A DNA stretch of 7,991 nt from Bacteroidetes bacterium UBA4009 (GCA_002384205.1 DGBH01000159.1:1-7991), one strand, 5' to 3'; positions 1 to 6,775 are shown, numbered from the stretch's first letter. The notes: generated by a model from the sequence alone, not told the origin. A program made the numbers and translations.

Positions 1-2327
1 ACACTCTCAGCGGCAGTCTTTTTAATTTGCAACTTATTCTCTAAGTATGGGGGTATATCAAAAGATTCACTTCCGTCACTTCTATCGTCAGAACTCCCTT
101 GAACGGCGCTATACCCTAAGCCTCTTTTCGAAAATGCACTCCATATGAGCAACTCATTATCACCACCGTTCGCATTTTTGTCTGCTTTTAGTATAGCATC
201 TCTTGCATCAGCAAAACCGGGGTTACAAGGTTGCAATTTCATACCGTCTATAACTAACTGCATCGTCTTATTGTTCCCTCCTGTTCCGTTATAAATATCA
301 CTATCATAACCGTATTTATCAATCATGACCCAGTATAAGTCCCAAAGCATAGAACACCATACACTTCCTACGCCGTGAGGCACAGAAAACGACTTAATAT
401 CATCATACGAATAAGGGCTCCTGGTTATATCAGCTGAATAAGGATAATTTCTTATGCCTCTACCATTCGTAGGCATATTAACTACGTAGGTTCCAATACC
501 TCTTAGTTGTTTGGCAGAATCATTGGCTTGATGAGTCATTACAAGTGAAAAGAAGTCGCTCCAACCTTCTCCCATTTGTTCTTCATTCGAAAGACAACTG
601 CTGTTAGATGCTCCGCCAGTAAGACGAATTGAAATACCGTGGCCGTATTCATGAGCGATCACTCCATTATCAAAATCACTATCAAATATTGTTGATGAAG
701 CATCGCTAGAGTCATACAAACTGACATTTACATCCTGAGCAGCCATGACATCAAGAATGGCAAGACCATCTGATTGCGATATATGTACAGACGGAATGTT
801 GATACCTGAATTTGTTCCCCCCATTACAATAGGATTGTTGTCATCACTGTAAATAACAACTGCAACCGCACCTGCATCTTGTGCATTTTCTACTTTTAAA
901 CTAAAATTACACCCTTTTCTCCTTATTAAAGCTATGTTACCTAAAAGCGCAGAGGCATTAGTCAAGGTGTTACATCCTTGATCTCCATTCGCAGTTCCAT
1001 CATCTACTAAGACCAACTTACCCGTTACTGGAATTGATGTTAGCGCAGGCCCAAAACTAGCAATATTAGCACTGTATTTACCTTTAACGCTGTTCGGAGA
1101 ATTGACACAAAAGTAATCTCCTGACGATGCAGATTTCCAAATATACATTTGCATACGAGGGTTATCTCCGTCTGGAGGGGTAGCAAAATTAGCATTATTA
1201 GTGCCACTTCCGTCTTGGGCATCTGCTTGCACGTAGTCACCTCCTAAACCACCATTTCCATAATTATTGCTTTGAAAGTTTCCAGATTCCTCGTCGAATC
1301 CGTAATGCCACCATACATCGTGCATCATATTATTCCAATAAAATAAGTTGGTTATTGCGGCATCTAAGTATAATTCAGGACTTTTACTGCTGTCAAAATT
1401 GTGATTAAAAGTAAGTGTACTGCCTCCATTGGGACTATAGCCTGGTACATTTGAATTATTCTTGTCATCACTTGCGTAGACATTATTACCTCTTGTTATC
1501 GTATACTCCTCACCCGAAGATCCATCTGTATCGTGCCAGCCATATGGAGAGGCTTCAGCATCTTCAGGACTAGTGACAACGCTACGACTGCCATGGTTTG
1601 GACTTTCCACAGGAAACGCAAAAACATGGTATGAAGCAGTTGAAGTAGTTTTATTTATAGCTTGTAAATCTGTATTTATAGGAGTATTATTTAAATATTT
1701 ACTTGAACTGCCATTTATTCCTAAGTGTGTCAGATTACAATGTGCTACCCAATCATTTTGATCAATGATTGCTCCTGTCAAACCATTTATTCTGGTATTA
1801 AACCAATGTTTATGATCTATATTATAAATGGAAACGTCATAAGCAGGAAATCCGTTTTTTCCTAAAATAACCCAAATTTTATTGACCTTAATAGGACGAT
1901 CACTCAATAAGGGATCTACTATAACACATTCTTTTTCATCATTACTCACAACCTTGAAAGAAGTAGAGAATTTTTTGGGGGCAACTCTCCTAATAGCCTC
2001 CGCTGGGGTTAAACTATATTGATAATTTTGGATAAAGGACTCGGCATTCAGTATAAACTTATGGTTTACGCTGGTAACTAAAAGGTCTTTAATCGCTATA
2101 TTAAATTCAGTCTTGTAAATAGGAATATTATTGATTGTCTGTTTACCATAATATATGGTTACGTTTCCGGAACTCTTTACTTTATTGGTAATAATATAAC
2201 TTGGGAAATACCCTTTCTGCTTATAAATAGATTGAATATGTTCACTGATAATTTGTTCTTTTGAAGGAAGAGCTGCAAACGCAACAGTACTTATAGTAAT
2301 AAGCGCAAGTAGTAAGACTTTTTTCAT
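1..2327 (-). CDS. Secreted M36 (fungalysin-type) zinc metallopeptidase with inserted PA domain, C-terminus cut by window edge
   Basis: This is an exported zinc endopeptidase; 775 complete codons are visible with no stop, and the frame runs off the left edge. An ATG at 2327 opens a classic signal peptide (MKKVLLLALITISTVAFA, residues 1-18). A fungalysin/thermolysin-type propeptide (FTP) lies at about 30-95 and a PepSY-like segment at about 100-200. The catalytic domain follows, with the family block MHDVWWHYGFDEESGNFQ starting at residue 335, zinc motif HEYGH at 559-563, and third ligand E587 in GEGWSDF. Later M36 blocks (VGSVWCSMLWDLY, LQPCNPGFADARDAIL, WSAFSKRGLG) are present, so the catalytic domain looks complete. 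A protease-associated (PA) domain sits at about 410-525, inside the catalytic region just before HEYGH. The family is made as a zymogen; extracellular protein degradation is inferred. The missing C-terminus may carry a type IX secretion sorting domain, which cannot be seen here. The gene starts 45 bp after the stop of the XRE regulator on the same strand, with no terminator between them. Confidence 0.95.
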   Translation of the reverse strand, partial: MKKVLLLALITISTVAFAALPSKEQIISEHIQSIYKQKGYFPSYIITNKVKSSGNVTIYYGKQTINNIPIYKTEFNIAIKDLLVTSVNHKFILNAESFIQNYQYSLTPAEAIRRVAPKKFSTSFKVVSNDEKECVIVDPLLSDRPIKVNKIWVILGKNGFPAYDVSIYNIDHKHWFNTRINGLTGAIIDQNDWVAHCNLTHLGINGSSSKYLNNTPINTDLQAINKTTSTASYHVFAFPVESPNHGSRSVVTSPEDAEASPYGWHDTDGSSGEEYTITRGNNVYASDDKNNSNVPGYSPNGGSTLTFNHNFDSSKSPELYLDAAITNLFYWNNMMHDVWWHYGFDEESGNFQSNNYGNGGLGGDYVQADAQDGSGTNNANFATPPDGDNPRMQMYIWKSASSGDYFCVNSPNSVKGKYSANIASFGPALTSIPVTGKLVLVDDGTANGDQGCNTLTNASALLGNIALIRRKGCNFSLKVENAQDAGAVAVVIYSDDNNPIVMGGTNSGINIPSVHISQSDGLAILDVMAAQDVNVSLYDSSDASSTIFDSDFDNGVIAHEYGHGISIRLTGGASNSSCLSNEEQMGEGWSDFFSLVMTHQANDSAKQLRGIGTYVVNMPTNGRGIRNYPYSADITRSPYSYDDIKSFSVPHGVGSVWCSMLWDLYWVMIDKYGYDSDIYNGTGGNNKTMQLVIDGMKLQPCNPGFADARDAILKADKNANGGDNELLIWSAFSKRGLGYSAVQGSSDDRSDGSESFDIPPYLENKLQIKKTAAES

Positions 2328-2372
2328 AAATAAGAATGCAATATATAAATATAAATCTGTATAACTTCGAGT

Positions 2373-2723
2373 TTACTCTTTCAATTTACTTATGGTCACT
2401 TTTAATGTATTTAAGCTGACGTCCATAGCTCTTTTTGTTTTTTCTACCTCCAGATAAACCGCATCTAATCTAGCTTCTAATTCGGCGATACACTCTTCAT
2501 TAAGACCCTGTTTAAACATCCGCCCTTTGCCCAAAACTAGCCATTCCGAATTTACTTCTGGATATGCCATTAGGATTTGCTCTACTGCAGCAAGACTTAC
2601 TTTATTTCTTCCTGAGCCTATATGAGAAAGTATAACTGTACTTATGCCCGTTGCTTTAGAAAAATTTGATCGTGTTGTTGCTGTTTTTATTATTAACTGC
2701 TCTAATCTGTTATTTACGCTCAT
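2373..2723 (-). CDS. Small XRE-family helix-turn-helix transcriptional regulator with C-terminal coiled coil
   Basis: This 116-residue DNA-binding protein is probably a repressor. Residues about 5-55 form a lambda-repressor-like HTH: RSNFSKATGISTVILSHIGSG covers the two HTH helices, and GRNKVSL follows the recognition helix as in many Bacteroidota XRE proteins. The stretch YPEVNSEWLVLGKGRMF (54-70) is the typical tail of this group, where W61 and LGKG recur. Residues about 74-114 are rich in Glu, Lys and Leu and look like a coiled coil, suggesting dimerisation. There is no LexA/S24-type peptidase domain, so it is not a self-cleaving CI-like repressor. The ATG at 2723 is the only sensible start, because the nearby upstream ATG is followed at once by TAG. 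Its leader and candidate promoter are covered by ACA-NN-TGT inverted repeats, which points to autoregulation. The M36 peptidase follows 45 bp downstream and may be co-transcribed. The target genes are not known. Confidence 0.9.
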   Translation of the reverse strand: MSVNNRLEQLIIKTATTRSNFSKATGISTVILSHIGSGRNKVSLAAVEQILMAYPEVNSEWLVLGKGRMFKQGLNEECIAELEARLDAVYLEVEKTKRAMDVSLNTLKVTISKLKE

Positions 2724-2727
2724 ACCT

Positions 2728-2801
2728 ACATTTGTTAATTGCCGCTCTATATTGTTAACAAATGTAAATCAATTAACAATTGTTAAAATAACATTTGTTA
2801 A
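2728..2801. promoter_or_regulatory. Cluster of four operator-like inverted repeats (ACA-NN-TGT core) upstream of the XRE regulator
   Basis: Four related sites are seen directly: ACATTTGTTAA at 2728-2738; its exact reverse complement TTAACAAATGT at 2755-2765, inside which the perfect palindrome TTGTTAACAA (2752-2761) begins; a perfect 14-bp palindrome TTAACAATTGTTAA at 2773-2786; and ACATTTGTTAA again at 2791-2801, also readable as TAACA-TT-TGTTA at 2789-2800. The shared core is ACA-NN-TGT with TTA/TAA flanks. The sites overlap the candidate -7 element and the leader of the XRE gene, as expected for an autorepressor operator. Binding by this regulator is inferred from position. The DNA is AT-rich and part of the motif coincides with the -7 consensus, so some similarity may be incidental, but a 14-bp perfect palindrome and three copies of an 11-mer are hard to explain that way. 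Confidence 0.6.
2759..2766 (-). promoter_or_regulatory. Candidate -7 promoter element of the XRE regulator
   Basis: Read on the minus strand this is TACATTTG, an exact match to the Bacteroidota -7 consensus TAnnTTTG. It lies 35 bp before the ATG at 2723, giving a predicted leader of roughly 30 nt. The -33 element is poor: an AT-rich TTTT stretch rather than TTTG at the expected distance. The element is embedded in one of the inverted repeats, so a protein bound there would block initiation. Confidence 0.5.
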
Positions 2802-2876
2802 ACATCTTATTTACAATTAGTGATTTTAATGCTATTTTTTAGTTTATATTTTCGTTTTAATACCCTCATTAATAGT

Positions 2877-2904
2877 ATTTTACATGTAAAATATTAACAA
2901 TTGT
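2877..2904. promoter_or_regulatory. Perfect 16-bp palindrome plus a fifth operator-like site on the DUF6580 side
   Basis: ATTTTACATGTAAAAT at 2877-2892 is a perfect 16-bp palindrome with an ACA/TGT core and no spacer. Directly after it, TTAACAATTGT at 2894-2904 repeats the first 11 bases of the 14-bp palindrome at 2773-2786. Both lie upstream of the candidate promoter of the divergent membrane-protein gene, so the same regulator could act on both sides of the intergenic region. The function is inferred. The palindrome might instead bind a different regulator, as its half-site is only partly shared. Confidence 0.4.
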
Positions 2905-2950
2905 GGACATCGTGTCAGTATGGCGGTATGCCTTCTGAATAAAAGATTTG

Positions 2951-2958
2951 TACATTTG
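2951..2958 (+). promoter_or_regulatory. Candidate -7 promoter element of the DUF6580 gene
   Basis: TACATTTG matches the TAnnTTTG consensus exactly and ends 18 bp before the ATG at 2977. If it is used, transcription starts about 10-12 nt before that ATG and downstream of the alternative ATG at 2920, which would then be untranscribed from this promoter. No good TTG/TTTG -33 element is seen at the usual spacing, so confidence is moderate. Confidence 0.5.
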
Positions 2959-2976
2959 CTCAGATTAAAAAAACAA

Positions 2977-3513
2977 ATGAAAAAACAAGACATTATTATA
3001 CTTTCAGCGGTTATGTTAGCGCTAGTTTTAATTCGGGTATATTTTAACATCCCCAATTTTAATCCCCTCGGTGCAATAGCCCTAATGGGTGGTGTCCTAT
3101 TCGGTAGAAACTGGTTGGCTTTCCTAATCCCTGTGAGTGCGTTATTTGTGGGAGATTTATTATTAGCGTCAAATAATGCTTTAAATCAAGACTATCTTTT
3201 CTCTGCTTCGTTCCTTACGGTTTATGCATCTTTTGGGGTAATGATAGCTTTGGGAATGTTATTGGCAAAAAAACCATCATTATCTGGTGTGTTAGGCGGG
3301 AGTCTTCTTGCTGCAATAGTATTTTTTGCGGTAACTAATGCTGGATCATGGTTCACTTTACCTGAATATCCTAAGACATTTGATGGATTAATGGCCGCTT
3401 ATACAGCTGGCATACCATTCTTTAGAAATACACTAGTAAGTCAAGTACTTTTCAGTATTGGAATTTATGTTGTCTATTATTTTGCAACACATCGTAAGCT
3501 TACTTTGGCCTAA
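2977..3513 (+). CDS. DUF6580-family integral membrane protein (putative transport protein)
   Basis: This is a hydrophobic protein of 178 residues from the chosen start, with about five or six membrane segments (roughly 5-22, 28-42, 46-64, 78-97, 102-122, 153-171). Motifs that I associate with DUF6580 proteins of Bacteroidota are visible: IPNFNPLGAIALMGG (25-39), RNWLAFLIPVSALFVGDLLL (44-63), VTNAGSWF (119-126) and YPKTFDGLMAAYTAGIPFFRNT (from 131). The family is named only as a putative transport protein; its fold resembles substrate-binding subunits of ECF-type transporters, but no substrate can be read from the sequence. The frame is also open from an ATG at 2920, which would add 19 basic, family-atypical residues. 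I prefer 2977 because the protein then begins MKKQDIIIL directly before the first membrane helix and because a -7 element lies between the two ATGs. It is divergent from the XRE regulator and convergent with the serine operon. Confidence 0.85.
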   Translation: MKKQDIIILSAVMLALVLIRVYFNIPNFNPLGAIALMGGVLFGRNWLAFLIPVSALFVGDLLLASNNALNQDYLFSASFLTVYASFGVMIALGMLLAKKPSLSGVLGGSLLAAIVFFAVTNAGSWFTLPEYPKTFDGLMAAYTAGIPFFRNTLVSQVLFSIGIYVVYYFATHRKLTLA

Positions 3514-3531
3514 TAAAACTTAAATCACACG

Positions 3532-3565
3532 AAAAAGCCCCCTCAAATGAGGAGGCTTTTTTTTT
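3532..3565. terminator. Bidirectional intrinsic terminator between the DUF6580 gene and the serine operon
   Basis: An inverted repeat pairs AAAAAGCC (3532-3539) with GGCTTTTT (3554-3561) and CCTC (3541-3544) with GAGG (3549-3552), with one C/A mismatch and an AAAT loop. Nine T residues follow on the plus strand, and the A-run gives a T tail on the minus strand. It begins 18 bp after the DUF6580 stop and abuts the TAG stop of the DUF1015 gene at 3566-3568, so it serves both convergent units. Confidence 0.85.
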
Positions 3566-4756
3566 CTAAATTTCTCGAAACTCCTGAATTATAAGACCTG
3601 CTCTTAATTTAGGTTCTATATAAGTACTCTTTGGGGGCAATATTTTATTGCTATCTGCAATTTCAATCACGTCTTCAAATGAGCATGGTTTAGTGGTGAA
3701 TGCCATACTATAAATGTCAGAATCTACTAAGTCTATGAGCTCATTTAATCCATTGGAATACGGATGATAGTATATCTGAGAATCTGTTCTACTATCTTGA
3801 ATATTAAAAACGCCTTTTACGACAAGCTCTTCTAATATCTCTACGTCTAATTGATCACTATGCGATTCATAAGACAATTGATACCATTGCTTATCTATAT
3901 AAAGACCAAAATCATTAGTTTCCAAAACAGTATATAATGGCTTATCTGATTTCATTATTTTGAAATGGGTTGCTAATTCCGCAATTACCTGTTGACTATC
4001 CATGGCATGCATGGGCTTAAAAAGCCTATGAAATGGATGTATTTGCAACTGATTTTCATGTACAATGTAACACATTGATTTATCATTATCCAATCCAGGA
4101 ATTGAGGCATTAAACTCTGAGGTACTGGCAGATCTGTGATGCCCATCCGCAATATAAAAGCTTTCTATATCAGCCATTTTCTGCTGCAGCTTAGCCACGT
4201 CTTCAGTACTATCTACTCTTCTTACCACATGTATTTTATGGTCGGCAGAAACGAAACGATATATTTCAGTTGCTTCTAGCTCGTCGAGGTTAACATCACC
4301 ATTGTGAGCTAACAGAGTTGGCTCCCCCATTATATGAGCTGTTTTAAAAAGTTCAACTAAAAACTTTAATCTACTTGGTCGTATTTCTTCGTGTTTTTTA
4401 ATTCTATTCGTGCGATAATCGTCAATGCTACACAAGCCAATGACGCCCTTACATGATTTTCCCGAGGCTGAAATTTGCTCATAGAGATAGAAAGATTCCT
4501 TTTCATCTTTAATCAACACCCCTTGACTCTTCATATTTACAATATACTTTGCCGCAAACGGAAGAAATTTTTCTGGCTCTTGAAATGCTCCATTAAAGCT
4601 CATGTGACTTTTTGTTACATGATGAAAAGTATACGGGTTGGTCATCAGTTCATTTACCAAATCTTCTTTTTTAGGATGATCAGTAGATTTTGCAGTGACC
4701 TTATTAACCATATCAGGTAATGGCCTTAATGCTTTAAACGGAAATATCTGAGGCAA
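3566..4756 (-). CDS. DUF1015-family protein, third gene of the serine biosynthesis operon, TTG start
   Basis: This 396-residue soluble protein has full family length and no signal peptide or membrane segment. DUF1015 (PF06245) features are clear: N-terminal IFPFKALRP (4-12), NPYTFHHV (40-47), KHEEIRPSR (121-129), the invariant-looking ADGHHR (203-208), LQIHPFHRLF (237-246) and C-terminal LPPKSTYIEPKLRAGLI (373-389). The biochemical role is not established. Its place directly after serC and serA suggests a job in serine or phosphoserine metabolism, and the DGHHR motif recalls ParB-like domains, a superfamily that includes the free serine kinases SerK and SbnI; both points are inference. The start is TTG at 4756: no ATG is available upstream in frame after the stop at 4777-4779, and the first internal ATG (residue 16) would remove the conserved IFPFKALRP. 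The start lies 4 bp after the serA stop, so translation is probably coupled. Confidence 0.92.
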   Translation of the reverse strand: MPQIFPFKALRPLPDMVNKVTAKSTDHPKKEDLVNELMTNPYTFHHVTKSHMSFNGAFQEPEKFLPFAAKYIVNMKSQGVLIKDEKESFYLYEQISASGKSCKGVIGLCSIDDYRTNRIKKHEEIRPSRLKFLVELFKTAHIMGEPTLLAHNGDVNLDELEATEIYRFVSADHKIHVVRRVDSTEDVAKLQQKMADIESFYIADGHHRSASTSEFNASIPGLDNDKSMCYIVHENQLQIHPFHRLFKPMHAMDSQQVIAELATHFKIMKSDKPLYTVLETNDFGLYIDKQWYQLSYESHSDQLDVEILEELVVKGVFNIQDSRTDSQIYYHPYSNGLNELIDLVDSDIYSMAFTTKPCSFEDVIEIADSNKILPPKSTYIEPKLRAGLIIQEFREI

Positions 4757-4760
4757 GCAA

Positions 4761-5714
4761 TTATAAATTAAAGAAGTTTATGATGTTTTGAGCGAGCTCT
4801 ACTCCTACTCTTTCTTGCGCTTCTTCTGTAGAAGCTCCAATGTGAGGACTAAGACCTACAGCGTTCATTCGTAAAATATCCGTATTTACGGGCGGCTCTT
4901 TTTCAAAAACATCTGTAGCTGCATATTTTACTTTACCCGATTTTATTGCCGCTAAAAGTGCTGCTTCATTAATGGTTCCGCCTCGAGCACAATTCACTAC
5001 TCCTACACCATCTTTCATTTGTTCGAATTCCGGAGTATCTAGTACGTAACCTTGCCCACCAGGGATGTGCAAACTAATAAAATCGGCATTAGCTAACAGT
5101 TCTTCTTTACTAACTGTTTTTACATTTATTGAGAATTCATGCTTATACACAGGATGTAAGTCAAGCGTTACATTACCTTCTGTAAAAAAAGGATCATAGG
5201 CTAAAATTTCCATACCGCATCCTAGGGCTATTGAAGCAGTGGCTCTTCCAATTCTACCAAATCCAATTAATCCTAGCTTTTTACCTTGTAATTCTATGCC
5301 TTTGCTTGCTGATTTCTTAAGTGCTCCAAAATCTGAAACACCATCAAGGCTCATGGCTTTATTGGCTGCCGGTAATGATCTCACGATTCCAAAAAGATGT
5401 GCCATTGCCAATTCTGCAACAGATCTAGATGAAGCAGCCGGTGTATTAAGTACTGCAATGTTTTTACTTTTGGCAAAATCTACATCTATATTATCCAAAC
5501 CTACACCACCTCTTCCTATCACTTTAAGATTAGGACTAGCTTGTATAAGATCGGTACGCACTTGCGTAGCACTTCGTACGATTATTGCATCATATTCATT
5601 AAGTCTTACGATCAGGTCTGCTTGGGGAATGCTATTCGTATCCACTGTATATCCTGCTTTTTCAAGTAGTTCTATGCCCGATCTGTGCAGGCCATCATTT
5701 ACCAATATTTTCAT
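4761..5714 (-). CDS. serA: D-3-phosphoglycerate dehydrogenase, short form without ACT domain
   Basis: This enzyme oxidises 3-phosphoglycerate to 3-phosphohydroxypyruvate with NAD+, the first committed step of serine synthesis, in the cytoplasm. The 317 residues form the D-2-hydroxyacid dehydrogenase fold: a substrate-binding half containing GRGGVGLDNID (67-77), then a Rossmann domain with GFGRIGR (151-157). The catalytic residues are visible as R244 in NCARGG, E273 in VFEKEP and H291 in SPHIGAS. The spacing R244 to E273 (29 residues) equals that of the E. coli enzyme. The protein ends right after the dehydrogenase core, so it lacks the C-terminal ACT domain through which serine inhibits the longer E. 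coli type. Other D-2-hydroxyacid dehydrogenases share this fold, but the position between serC and DUF1015 makes SerA the best call. The ATG at 5714 is 8 bp after the serC stop. Confidence 0.94.
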   Translation of the reverse strand: MKILVNDGLHRSGIELLEKAGYTVDTNSIPQADLIVRLNEYDAIIVRSATQVRTDLIQASPNLKVIGRGGVGLDNIDVDFAKSKNIAVLNTPAASSRSVAELAMAHLFGIVRSLPAANKAMSLDGVSDFGALKKSASKGIELQGKKLGLIGFGRIGRATASIALGCGMEILAYDPFFTEGNVTLDLHPVYKHEFSINVKTVSKEELLANADFISLHIPGGQGYVLDTPEFEQMKDGVGVVNCARGGTINEAALLAAIKSGKVKYAATDVFEKEPPVNTDILRMNAVGLSPHIGASTEEAQERVGVELAQNIINFFNL

Positions 5715-5722
5715 TTTAACCG

Positions 5723-6775
5723 TTATTTAAACGTTTGTATTACGTCAACTAGTGCTTGAACGCTATCTAATCCAAGAGCATTGTACATACTTGCTCTATA
5801 TCCTCCTACACTTCTGTGGCCTTTTAATCCACTAATATTGGCCTCTTTAATTGCTTTTGCAAAAGCCTCATCTACGTCTTCAGTAGCGCATTTAAATGTA
5901 ACATTCATTTTAGAACGATCTTCTATGGCTGTTGTGCCAACAAAATTTGGATTTGTGTCAATCTCATTGTATAACAAATTTGCCTTAGCTGTATTTAGTT
6001 TTTCGATGTTGGCTAAACCTTGCTCATCAATCCATCTAAGTGTATGCATGCAACCAAATACTGCAAATACAGAAGGGGTATTAAACATAGACTCACTCTT
6101 TATGTGTGTAGTATAATCGAGCATAGTTGGTAGGTAACGTGTGACTTTCCCTAAAAGACCTTTTTTAATAACCACTAATGTTGTGCCAGCTGGACCCATA
6201 TTCTTTTGAGCACCCGCATATATCATATCGAATTGTGTAAAATCAAGTTCTCTACTAAAAATATCAGAGCTCATATCGCATATAATCGGTACTTCGCAAG
6301 TAGGAAAATGGTGCATTTGAGTTCCAAATATGGTATTATTTGAAGTGCAATGGAAGTAATCGTAATCAGAACCGATAGCATAGTCCTTTGGGATGTAATT
6401 AAAATTTTGATCTTCTGACGAACCTAATACATCCACTTGACCAAAAGCCTTAGCTTCCTTAATAGCATTTTTAGCCCAAGTACCTGTATTGGTGTAAGCC
6501 GCTTTATTCTCTAGTAAGTTCATAGCAACCATTAAAAATTGGGTACTTGCGCCACCTTGAAGAAAAAGAACGTCATAATCATCGTTTAATCGCATGATTT
6601 TTTTTACGAGACTGCATGCTTCATCCATAACAGCCACAAATTCTTTGCCTCTATGCGACACTTCTATCAGTGATAGATTAGTGCCTTCAAAATTTTGAAG
6701 TGCCGTAATGCAGCTATCTATTACCACTTGTGGCAAGATGGCAGGACCCGCCGAAAAATTATGTACTTTGCTCAT
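5723..6775 (-). CDS. serC: Phosphoserine aminotransferase
   Basis: This PLP enzyme transfers an amino group from glutamate to 3-phosphohydroxypyruvate, giving O-phosphoserine; the family also serves pyridoxine synthesis in bacteria that use the DXP-independent-of-ribose route. The 350 residues match the usual length of about 360. Class V aminotransferase features are in order: VHNFSAGPAILP (4-15), SHRGKEF (40-46, phosphate-binding Arg42), FLQGGASTQF (71-80), CDMSSD (166-171) with the PLP-ring Asp167, YAGAQKNMGPAG (186-197) with Schiff-base Lys191, NTPSVFAV (232-239), and GHRSVGGYRASMYNA (319-333). It is first in the operon, followed closely by serA. The ATG at 6775 is preceded by an AT-rich leader without a Shine-Dalgarno sequence and by an exact TAnnTTTG element. 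No serB is present in the window. Confidence 0.98.
   Translation of the reverse strand: MSKVHNFSAGPAILPQVVIDSCITALQNFEGTNLSLIEVSHRGKEFVAVMDEACSLVKKIMRLNDDYDVLFLQGGASTQFLMVAMNLLENKAAYTNTGTWAKNAIKEAKAFGQVDVLGSSEDQNFNYIPKDYAIGSDYDYFHCTSNNTIFGTQMHHFPTCEVPIICDMSSDIFSRELDFTQFDMIYAGAQKNMGPAGTTLVVIKKGLLGKVTRYLPTMLDYTTHIKSESMFNTPSVFAVFGCMHTLRWIDEQGLANIEKLNTAKANLLYNEIDTNPNFVGTTAIEDRSKMNVTFKCATEDVDEAFAKAIKEANISGLKGHRSVGGYRASMYNALGLDSVQALVDVIQTFK

Noticed and set aside
1040..1240. Open frame of 66 codons on the minus strand
   Set aside because: It is in another frame of the M36 gene, across its PA-domain region; the true frame there encodes conserved protein.
1573..1761. Open frame of 62 codons on the plus strand
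   Set aside because: It lies wholly inside the M36 peptidase gene on the opposite strand and its product matches nothing recognisable.
2346..2353. Possible -7 element TATATTTA (minus strand) before the M36 gene
   Set aside because: The final G of TAnnTTTG is missing, there is no TTG upstream at a suitable distance, and the stretch is simply AT-rich.
2373..2820. Prophage or integrated-element remnant suggested by the CI-like regulator and operator array
   Set aside because: No integrase, excisionase, phage structural gene or attachment-site duplication is visible; the flanking genes are ordinary chromosomal genes.
2920..2976. N-terminal extension of the DUF6580 gene from the ATG at 2920
   Set aside because: A -7 promoter element lies inside it and the encoded residues are basic and unlike the family start; noted as an alternative only.
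4475..4720. Open frame of 81 codons on the plus strand
   Set aside because: It is antisense to the N-terminal part of the DUF1015 gene and its product looks random.
5239..5730. Open frame of 163 codons on the plus strand
   Set aside because: It is antisense to serA, with low-complexity hydrophobic sequence; the serA frame has intact catalytic motifs.
5781..6116. Open frame of 111 codons on the plus strand
   Set aside because: It is antisense to the conserved C-terminal half of serC and has no recognisable features.
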